DNA from: Balneolales bacterium
GTDB lineage: Bacteria > Bacteroidota > Rhodothermia > Balneolales > Natronogracilivirgulaceae
NCBI GenBank assembly: GCA_007127665.1
Contig: SKYY01000170.1
Location: 1-5,548 of the forward strand
Direction: 5' to 3'
DNA length: 5,548 bases
Shown: one piece after another, positions 1 through 5,548 of the stretch
Position numbering within the stretch: position 1 is the stretch's first letter
Layout of the letters: each line of letters starts with the position of its first letter
The notes under the pieces: generated by a model
Databases searched by the model: none
The model's input: only the letters and a program-made list of their open reading frames with translations
Told to the model about the DNA's origin: nothing
Made by a program: the position numbers and the translations under genes

Positions 1-1211
1 GCCGCGGCGGTGGCTGTGTTACTGGTCACTTCCGTAAGGAAGATGATCACGAGCAGTGACGACATCACCAGAATGATAATCGGCACCCAGTCCAGCCCGC
101 TCAGGGAACCGCCGATCCATTCCGCAAGACCGGTACCCGTGATGGCGGCAGCCAGGCTGAGTCCGCCCCCGAACAGGATCAGCACCTCCCACGGCAGCTT
201 TTTCGCATCCTCCCAGTTCAGCACAAATTCGCCCCGTTTGAAATTCACGGGAAGCAGAAACATCAGCACGGCTCCGAATATGGCAATCCCCGTATCCGAC
301 AGATTCGGGATATAGGATTGGAGCAGCGGCCGGGTGACCCACAGCAACGCCGTCATGGTGAACACGACCGCGACCATCGTCTCGGGACGCGTCATGGACC
401 CGATCTCCCTGAGTTCCGTCCTGATCACATCCTTCCCGCCCGGAATTTCCGTAATCCGGATCGGGAACACCATTCGCGTAAGCACAACATACACTACCGG
501 GAGGGATATGATCACCAGCGGAATCCCGATCATCATCCACTGGGCAAATCCGATTTCCACATCGTAGTTGTCGAGCATGTATGCAGCCATCAGGGCATTC
601 GGAGGCGTGCCGATGAGCGTGCCGATGCCTCCGATATTGCAGGCGTAGGCCAGGCAGAGCAGCATCACAACGGCAAAATTGGTATCGAAGTCGCCGGTTT
701 CCATCGCTTTGTCACTTTCCACGAGGGCGATTATGGACAGAGCTATGGGCAGCATCATCATGGCCGTGGCGGTATTGCTGACCCACATGCTCAGGAAAGC
801 TGCCGACATCATGAACCCGATCACAATGGAGCGGGGATGCGCTCCGACCACATTAACCACATTCAGGGCAATCCGGCGGTGCAAATTGGTACGCTCCATG
901 GCCAGGGCTATGATGAATCCACCCATGAACAGATAAATCAGCGGATTGGCAAATGGGCTGGTGGCCTCGGCGATAGTCCCCACGCTCAGCACCGGGAACA
1001 GGATGATCGGCATGAGCGCCGTAGCGGGTATGGGCAGGGCCTCTGAAACCCACCAGATGGCCATCAACAGCGCCACCCCCGCCACTTTCCATGCCTCGGG
1101 TTCAAGGCCTTCCGGAGCCGGGATAATCATCATCAAAAGAAATACGGCCGGACCTGCAAACAAACCGATGCGCTGCCTCTTTCCGTAATCGGAATCACTG
1201 CTACCTGACAT
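1..1211 (-). CDS. SLC13/DASS family sodium-coupled anion (probably di-/tricarboxylate or sulfate) symporter, C-terminus cut by window edge
   Basis: This is an inner-membrane secondary transporter that family knowledge says couples sodium entry to uptake of dicarboxylates, citrate or sulfate. The minus strand is open from an ATG at 1211 to the left edge, giving 403 codons without a stop. The protein is strongly hydrophobic. Each half carries the DASS signature: SNTATAMMMLP with S145-N146-T147, and TEVTSNTATAA with S397-N398-T399. These are the two SNT motifs that bind substrate and sodium in VcINDY-type structures. Other family marks are NIGGIGTLIGTPPN (about 192-205), NPLIYLFMGGFIIA (about 89-102, first re-entrant hairpin) and LILFGGGLSLAAAITGTGLA (about 344-363, second hairpin). 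The spacing suggests roughly 60-100 residues are missing beyond the edge. The start is supported by GAGGAGG six bases upstream. The substrate cannot be fixed from sequence. The gene is divergent from the sensor kinase at 2139, with about 930 bp between them. Confidence 0.94.
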   Translation of the reverse strand, partial: MSGSSDSDYGKRQRIGLFAGPAVFLLMMIIPAPEGLEPEAWKVAGVALLMAIWWVSEALPIPATALMPIILFPVLSVGTIAEATSPFANPLIYLFMGGFIIALAMERTNLHRRIALNVVNVVGAHPRSIVIGFMMSAAFLSMWVSNTATAMMMLPIALSIIALVESDKAMETGDFDTNFAVVMLLCLAYACNIGGIGTLIGTPPNALMAAYMLDNYDVEIGFAQWMMIGIPLVIISLPVVYVVLTRMVFPIRITEIPGGKDVIRTELREIGSMTRPETMVAVVFTMTALLWVTRPLLQSYIPNLSDTGIAIFGAVLMFLLPVNFKRGEFVLNWEDAKKLPWEVLILFGGGLSLAAAITGTGLAEWIGGSLSGLDWVPIIILVMSSLLVIIFLTEVTSNTATAA

Positions 1212-1217
1212 AACATA

Positions 1218-1224
1218 CCTCCTC
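1218..1224 (-). promoter_or_regulatory. Strong Shine-Dalgarno (GAGGAGG) of the transporter gene
   Basis: Read on the minus strand, GAGGAGG lies six bases before the ATG at 1211 and fixes the start of the transporter. Another ATG five bases upstream (at 1216) is out of frame and too close to the motif. The kinase gene on the other strand has no comparable motif, so the two divergent genes probably differ in translation initiation. Confidence 0.8.
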
Positions 1225-1400
1225 AATTGTAATGCTGTCGTCTCGTCATAAGAGAGCGGATGACCTCTTGCTGACTATAGCATTGGTAAATGATTGAACT
1301 GCAAAGAAACTGCTTTTTTCAACGAAATAATTTCGACGTAATCACAAAAATCGGGCAGCGGATTGTTTTGCGAAAAGACACCTCGCAAAATGAGTCTTTG
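1225..1400. other. Upstream region of the transporter, no gene seen
   Basis: This is the likely promoter region of the minus-strand transporter. Read leftward, a TATAGT hexamer around 1273-1278 could be a -10 element, but no convincing -35 or Bacteroidota -33 (TTTG) partner sits at the right distance, so no promoter is called. Short open frames entering from 1290 and 1363 on the plus strand lack ribosome binding sites and run into the tandem repeat. Confidence 0.45.
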
Positions 1401-1448
1401 CCCAATGACACCGGACCCTACGACACAGGACCCAATGACACCGGACCC
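1401..1448. repeat. 15-bp tandem repeat, three copies
   Basis: Three head-to-tail 15-bp units lie at 1401-1415, 1416-1430 and 1431-1445. A further CCC at 1446-1448 begins a fourth unit before the pattern breaks. Units one and three are identical (cccaatgacaccgga). Unit two (ccctacgacacagga) differs at three positions. Because 15 is a multiple of three, every reading frame through it gives a five-residue periodicity, such as NDTGP on the plus strand. I do not regard the short open frames here as genes. The tract is distinctly more GC-rich than its surroundings. Confidence 0.85.
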
Positions 1449-1537
1449 AAAAAATGTCCCTGGAAAAAAACCCGCATCCACTATCCATGCCGACCGGCAA
1501 CTAAATGCTTTTCATGTGTTTAAAACTTTGGATTTCA

Positions 1538-1625
1538 CTTCGTGACCTTCGGTTCTAAGGTCACATAGAATGACCATGGCGTTTTTAATCATACTTCTGT
1601 GTGTCCGGGCTACGGCCATGGTCAT
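1538..1625. repeat. REP-like palindromic element, copy A
   Basis: This is the first of two diverged head-to-tail copies. It opens with cttcgtgaccttcggttc (1538-1555), repeated at 1630-1647 with one mismatch. It contains a perfect 8-bp hairpin, gtgacctt/aaggtcac (1542-1549 with 1557-1564, 7-nt loop). A larger hairpin follows: tgaccatggc (1571-1580) pairs with gccatggtca (1615-1624), and the flanking A1570-T1625 extends the stem to 11 bp. A central block at 1584-1605, beginning tttaatcat and ending ctgtgtgtc, is 20/22 identical to 1702-1723 in copy B. The arrangement resembles intergenic REP or MITE-like elements, and a transcribed structured RNA is an alternative. No ORF is carried. Confidence 0.72.
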
Positions 1626-1629
1626 AGCG

Positions 1630-1746
1630 CTTCGCGACCTTCGGTTCATCTGTTTAAATCAATTATGATTCATATTGTCAGAATGAATTCACATGACAGG
1701 ATTTAATCATCCTCCTGTGTGTCAGCTAGAGGCTGTCATGTTCATT
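1630..1746. repeat. REP-like palindromic element, copy B
   Basis: This copy begins four bases after copy A with cttcgcgaccttcggttc (1630-1647). The shared agaatga (1680-1686, matching 1567-1573 in A) precedes the hairpin. The 9-bp stem is acatgacag (1691-1699) with ctgtcatgt (1733-1741). An outer aatgaa/ttcatt pairing (1682-1687 with 1741-1746) competes with it for one base. The conserved block lies at 1702-1723 inside the loop. It sits 2 nt from the left arm and 9 nt from the right arm, against 3 and 9 nt in copy A. The stems differ in sequence between copies but pair in both. The unit is longer than A because of about 21 extra AT-rich bases before agaatga. Confidence 0.7.
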
Positions 1747-1747
1747 T

Positions 1748-2116
1748 CATATTATTAAAATATTTTTTAAAGATTTCATGAAACATGCCGATACGGTAGT
1801 AAGGATGAATTTTAATGCAGGCTCGAATCCCGGACAGTCAACAGGGGCGTTGCCATGATAGTATTTCAGTTTATGAACGGTGCTCTATCTTTCTTTCTGC
1901 CTGCGGGATCTGATATTATGCCATCTCAAGCAAGATTACCTTGTGGCATTAACCTGTTTTTTTTTGTATATATATAGTTGGAAGACGTATGGAGCAATGT
2001 TTATCAATACTTGTGGGAAGACGGACAGCAGGAGCAGAAAACTTGGCGCAATTGTTATTATCATTTCCTGGCTGGCAAATTCAATTCTACGAACGGAATC
2101 CTGCAACCCACTTATT
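1748..2116. other. AT-rich intergenic tract before the sensor kinase, no gene seen
   Basis: No credible coding region is visible. A plus-strand frame from a GTG at 1880 runs to 2236, but it overlaps the kinase signal peptide and has no ribosome binding site or recognisable product. At 1957-1977 there is a run of nine T, then G, then five TA dinucleotides, which is a low-complexity site prone to slippage or bending. The region should hold the kinase promoter, but I cannot identify a paired -33/-7 or -35/-10 set. Confidence 0.5.
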
Positions 2117-2131
2117 ATAATTGGCAATTAT
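2117..2131. promoter_or_regulatory. Near-start palindrome, possible operator or translational hairpin
   Basis: Seven bases on each side (ataattg and caattat) are perfectly complementary about a central G at 2124. The site ends seven bases before the kinase ATG at 2139. It also overlaps an exact TATAAT at 2116-2121. As DNA it could be a repressor site covering a -10 element. As RNA the one-base loop makes a stable hairpin unlikely. The tract is AT-rich, so chance is a real alternative. Confidence 0.3.
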
Positions 2132-2138
2132 TTTAAAT

Positions 2139-5100
2139 ATGTTGTCTCGCAGGCTTTTACCCCTGTTCTGTATACTGACCATGCTGATACCTGCGGCACT
2201 GGAAGGACACCCTACTTCCCAGCTCTATACGACTAAAAACGGATTGCCTTCCACTTTTGTCAAGCATATTCAACAGCTTCCCAATGGATTTATAGTTATT
2301 TCTACGGATGACGGGCTGGCTTTCTATGACGGGTATGATTTTCATTACAGACGCATTTCTGACGGACTGCCGGATAATTACGTAAAACAAACGCTTCTTA
2401 GCAGCCGCAACCGGCTGTATGTGGCCACGGACAGAGGTATTGCCTATACGGACATCGATGATAACAGTTCCGCCCTGCCCGAAACATTCCGGAGTATCCC
2501 ATTTACGGCACCTGACGGAGACTATCGCATACGGGCCCTGCATGAGACATCGGATGGACGTATTCTGGCTGCCGGACAGAACAGAATATATGTCCTTGAA
2601 CCACGGTCAAGGAGTCCGGCCCGACGGACTGGCGCGGATGCAAGAGGTGACCGGCACGGGACAACTGGGCAAGATACGATCACCGAAACCATGCGCGAAC
2701 TGGATCCCGGCATCTCTCTGTCCCAACAGACCAACCTGGTTCGCTCCTTCTCCTTTGCAAGTGACAGACGCGGCGGGGTATTGATCACCTCTGCCGGAAA
2801 CAATTTGCTTTACCTGCCTCCGGGCAGATCAGAGATTGTGCGTGTTTCCGATACCGGACTTCCCTCACAACTTCGCGGTATAGAATATGCCGGCGGCTCA
2901 CGCTACTGGGTGGGAAGCGTATTCGGACTATATCTGGTCACCTGGAATCCGGACAATCGAAGCGTGCTTAACAGTATGTTCATTCCGGCAACACGAGGGT
3001 CAACCGTCGATAATTTGGCCATTGCCCCGGACGGTACCGTTCTGGCTGGAACCGATGGCTCCGGCACCATCCGCATCCACCCGGAAACATTCGAAAAAAT
3101 GGAGCAGCGCTCCTTCTTCTCAGATTACATCAAGCATATCTTTTTTGATCGTTCCGGCAACCAATGGACGTCAACGGATCATGGCATTGCTTTCATCCCG
3201 AATGCGCCTTTCGGCAATATAGGACCTGACGATGGCCTTCCACGCCGTTATGTCACAGGTTTGGTCCGGAATCGGGCTGGCCACCTGTGGATTGCCACCC
3301 ATGAATGCATTTTCCATCGTGGTCCAAACCAGTCGGAGTTGAGAAAACTGGATTACCTCGACGGACGGCTGATTCATCGTATCAGTTACAGCGCGGGGAG
3401 CGGTAGAATTTATACCTTCGCTGATAATGGAATCCATGCGGTGGATGAACGCAGCGGCGAGGGACAGCTCATAAGGCAGTTGGAAAGGAACAGTGAGATT
3501 ATCTCCAGCGTCATCATAGATGACCTTCACTTCTGGATGGTCACCAACACCGGCACACTCCTTTACTTCGACAAAGAGGCCGGCCTGGTGAGGACGATGG
3601 GTTCTGCACGGGGCATCACCCAGCCGGTATCCAGTGTCACCCGTTCAAAAGACGGGGTTATCTGGGCATCGGGCACCTCCGGATTCCTGGCACGGTACCA
3701 CGCGGAAAGAAATCTCTTTATCCCCGTTGATTGGGACGAGTATAGTGAACAACCGGACGAAAACAGTGTTTTCTCCTATATCCATCCGGGGAACAGTACG
3801 TATTTATGGGTTGGCTCCATGGACGGTTTGTACCGCTTTGATCCGTTTGCCGATGTCCCCTATTTCGAAAAGGTATCGGATCTGGACAATGGAAATGCCC
3901 GGTGGATCCGTCAGACAGACCATACTCTATGGGTGGGATCCAATCGCCACCTATACGCCATAACTCCTGTCCATACAGATGATTTCGAGATCCGCCGCTT
4001 TTCAACAGTCAGCGGACTCGTATCCACCAACTTCGCCCTTGGCGCGGCATTCGTGGATTACCGCGGGTACGTGTGGATGGGGACCAACGTAGGCGCCGCT
4101 TACTACAACAACACCGCGTTCGAAACAGAGACCTCACCTGTCCGGCTCCGATACTGGAACGTCGGTGACAAGGTATTCACCTCTACGGATGAACAGCGGC
4201 TGGAGAGTGGCACACATTATATGACATTTGCGTTCACTACCCTCGATTTTCCGCCCGGTGAGATCGTTTTCCAAAGCCGTATTGCCAACCGTGGGGGTAC
4301 CTGGTCTGAGCCGACCACCAACCCGGTTTTTACACCGTTTTTCCAGGGATCGGGTCGCTACACCTTTGAAGTGCGTGCCTCGCGCAGCTCCAATAAATGG
4401 TCTGAGCCGCTGTCGATCAGTTTTGTGATCCAACGGCCCTGGTGGATGAGCAACGTGATGATCGGTGTCTACCTTGTTTTGTTCACAACCATTATTGTCG
4501 GGCTGGTTCGCTGGAATTCTGTGATGCTTCGAAGGAGAAACAAGGAACTGGCGGATGGGGTTCGGGAGCAGACAAGCCATCTCAAGCTGATGGTTCGGGA
4601 GCTGGAAAACGAGATCAAACAACGTGAAGAGGTTGAAAAGGAACTGCGGGATACCAACTTTACCAATGAGCGGATGATCAAAATCGTTTCGCATGACCTC
4701 CGGTCACCTTTCCAGGGCATTCTTGGGTTCGCTACCATGCTGCAGGAAGAATACGAGGAGCTGGATGAAGACGAGCGCAGGGAGATGCTTGCCCAGATCA
4801 TCAATTCATCCAATCTTGCGGTTTCGCTGCTGAACCAGCTGCTGGACTGGATCTCACTCCAGACCGGGCGAATCCCCTTTTCACCTTCATCGCAAAATCT
4901 GGCTGAAAACGTAAACGAGACCTACATTCTGCTCAAGAGCCTGGCGGATAGCAAAGACATTCAGCTGGAGACCCGGGTTCCGGATGATATTACCGTATAT
5001 GCGGATCGCAACATGTTGCAGTCGATTTTGAGGAACCTTGTGGGCAACGCGATCAAGTTTACGAACCGTGACGGAAAAATCATCATAGCGGCGCAACAGC

Positions 5101-5396
5101 GTAACAGTCATACCGAGATCAGTATCATTGACGATGGTGTCGGAATGGATCAGGATACGCTGGAAAAAATACTTGCAAAAGAGAAGACCGTCACAACCAG
5201 GGGAACCGGCAAGGAATCCGGATCCGGACTCGGACTGGTAATGACCAAGGAGATGATCAGCCGCCACGGTGGAGAGCTTACCGGAAAAAGCACAATCAAA
5301 CAGGGCACCACATTCACCTTCACCCTGCCCGTCAATACTATTTCGGCCGACGCGGCTGACGAATCAGCGGCAATGCCGGAAAGAAAAAAAGGCTAA
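2139..5396 (+). CDS. Propeller-type membrane sensor histidine kinase (Reg_prop, Y_Y_Y, HisKA, HATPase_c) without receiver or AraC domain
   Basis: This 1085-residue protein probably senses an extracytoplasmic ligand and autophosphorylates on a cytoplasmic histidine. I chose ATG 2139 because it opens a clean signal peptide (residues 1 to about 23, two Arg then a hydrophobic core). A TTG at 2121, just after an in-frame stop, would add six residues. There is no clear Shine-Dalgarno. Residues about 30-660 carry two-component-regulator propeller blades with repeated NGLPS, DGLPD, LWVGS and VWMGT motifs. A Y_Y_Y domain spans about 666-767 and one membrane helix about 773-793. A charged coiled coil runs to about 845. 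HisKA has SHDLRSP with phospho-acceptor His852. HATPase_c has NLVGNAIKF (N970), DDGVGM (D999) and GSGLGL (1028-1033). All catalytic boxes look intact. An Arg- and Gly-rich insert lies at about 153-192 in the propeller. Classical hybrid relatives continue into receiver and AraC-type domains; this one ends about 20 residues after the ATPase fold, so a separate response regulator is expected. Confidence 0.95.
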   Translation: MLSRRLLPLFCILTMLIPAALEGHPTSQLYTTKNGLPSTFVKHIQQLPNGFIVISTDDGLAFYDGYDFHYRRISDGLPDNYVKQTLLSSRNRLYVATDRGIAYTDIDDNSSALPETFRSIPFTAPDGDYRIRALHETSDGRILAAGQNRIYVLEPRSRSPARRTGADARGDRHGTTGQDTITETMRELDPGISLSQQTNLVRSFSFASDRRGGVLITSAGNNLLYLPPGRSEIVRVSDTGLPSQLRGIEYAGGSRYWVGSVFGLYLVTWNPDNRSVLNSMFIPATRGSTVDNLAIAPDGTVLAGTDGSGTIRIHPETFEKMEQRSFFSDYIKHIFFDRSGNQWTSTDHGIAFIPNAPFGNIGPDDGLPRRYVTGLVRNRAGHLWIATHECIFHRGPNQSELRKLDYLDGRLIHRISYSAGSGRIYTFADNGIHAVDERSGEGQLIRQLERNSEIISSVIIDDLHFWMVTNTGTLLYFDKEAGLVRTMGSARGITQPVSSVTRSKDGVIWASGTSGFLARYHAERNLFIPVDWDEYSEQPDENSVFSYIHPGNSTYLWVGSMDGLYRFDPFADVPYFEKVSDLDNGNARWIRQTDHTLWVGSNRHLYAITPVHTDDFEIRRFSTVSGLVSTNFALGAAFVDYRGYVWMGTNVGAAYYNNTAFETETSPVRLRYWNVGDKVFTSTDEQRLESGTHYMTFAFTTLDFPPGEIVFQSRIANRGGTWSEPTTNPVFTPFFQGSGRYTFEVRASRSSNKWSEPLSISFVIQRPWWMSNVMIGVYLVLFTTIIVGLVRWNSVMLRRRNKELADGVREQTSHLKLMVRELENEIKQREEVEKELRDTNFTNERMIKIVSHDLRSPFQGILGFATMLQEEYEELDEDERREMLAQIINSSNLAVSLLNQLLDWISLQTGRIPFSPSSQNLAENVNETYILLKSLADSKDIQLETRVPDDITVYADRNMLQSILRNLVGNAIKFTNRDGKIIIAAQQRNSHTEISIIDDGVGMDQDTLEKILAKEKTVTTRGTGKESGSGLGLVMTKEMISRHGGELTGKSTIKQGTTFTFTLPVNTISADAADESAAMPERKKG

Positions 5397-5426
5397 CCCA
5401 CTGTAATACAATAGATTAGCTTTTAA

Positions 5427-5504
<78 letters not shown>

Positions 5505-5507
5505 TAA

Positions 5508-5543
5508 TTGCCGGCGGACCCCAATAGTACGGAACACCGGCAA
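5508..5543. repeat. Inverted repeat upstream of tRNA-Pro
   Basis: ttgccgg (5508-5514) is a perfect 7-bp inverted match to ccggcaa (5537-5543), with 22 bases between. A run of A (5542-5548) reaches the right edge. On the minus strand this reads as seven T, then the hairpin, then the tRNA, so it is not an intrinsic terminator in either direction as seen. The T run could be the tail of a terminator whose stem lies beyond the window, or the site may belong to the tRNA promoter. Confidence 0.4.
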
Positions 5544-5548
5544 AAAAA

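Noticed and set aside
318..1046. 242-residue plus-strand open frame opposite the transporter
   Set aside because: It is rich in His, Gln, Gly and Arg with no recognisable fold, and it lies wholly antisense to a gene with clear DASS motifs; it is a frame shadow.
1290..1545. Short plus-strand frames with DTGP or TPDP repeats
   Set aside because: The periodicity comes from the 15-bp tandem repeat; there is no ribosome binding site and no similarity I recognise outside the repeat.
1538..1746. CRISPR-like repeat array
   Set aside because: There are only two diverged, unequal copies with adjoining conserved blocks and no unique spacers of constant length, and no cas gene is present.
1816..1835. 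gctcgaatcc resembling a tRNA T-loop, possible tRNA remnant or attachment site
   Set aside because: The flanks do not form a T stem and no acceptor or anticodon arm is present; it is a chance match.
1963..1980. TTTG followed by TATAGTTG as a Bacteroidota -33/-7 promoter
   Set aside because: The two elements are only 6 bases apart instead of about 19-21, and the -7 match is imperfect in a low-complexity T/TA run.
1880..2236. 118-residue plus-strand frame starting at GTG
   Set aside because: It overlaps the kinase start in another frame, has no Shine-Dalgarno and shows Cys/Ile-rich composition typical of translated AT-rich spacer.
4134..4694. 186-residue minus-strand frame inside the kinase gene
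   Set aside because: It is antisense to the conserved Y_Y_Y, membrane and coiled-coil segments and has no domain signal of its own.
5508..5548. Hairpin plus A run as an intrinsic terminator
   Set aside because: A plus-strand terminator needs T after the stem, and on the minus strand the T run precedes the stem; the polarity is wrong in both directions.

Overview
This 5.5 kb chromosomal window looks like it comes from a Bacteroidota-type bacterium, with Balneolota/Rhodothermota as the best guess. The placement is inferred from the periplasmic two-component-propeller sensor kinase, which is characteristic of that group, and from the moderate base composition with AT-rich intergenic DNA. No phylogenetic marker is present, so it stays tentative.

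Layout. (1) Positions 1-1211, minus strand: the first 403 codons of a SLC13/DASS-type sodium-coupled anion or dicarboxylate transporter, cut by the left edge. It has both SNT substrate/sodium signature motifs and a strong Shine-Dalgarno. (2) Positions 1212-2138: a gene-free stretch of about 930 bp between divergent genes. It holds a 15-bp tandem repeat (1401-1445) and two diverged head-to-tail copies of a palindromic, REP-like element (1538-1625 and 1630-1746). After these comes an AT-rich tract ending in a near-perfect palindrome just before the next start codon. (3) Positions 2139-5396, plus strand: a 1085-residue membrane sensor histidine kinase with signal peptide, Reg_prop beta-propeller blades, Y_Y_Y domain, one transmembrane helix, coiled coil, HisKA and HATPase_c. 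It lacks the receiver and AraC-type output domains of classical hybrid two-component systems. (4) Positions 5431-5504, minus strand: tRNA-Pro with anticodon CGG, convergent with the kinase gene. (5) The right edge holds a short inverted repeat next to an A run.

How the parts may work together. The kinase should sense an extracytoplasmic ligand and phosphorylate a separate response regulator, because none is fused to it or encoded here. The divergent transporter is a possible regulatory target or a functional partner, but the long repeat-rich gap between them makes this a hypothesis only. The most unusual non-coding signal is the pair of repeated elements. They share a nearly identical central block, while their flanking arms differ in sequence but stay self-complementary in each copy.
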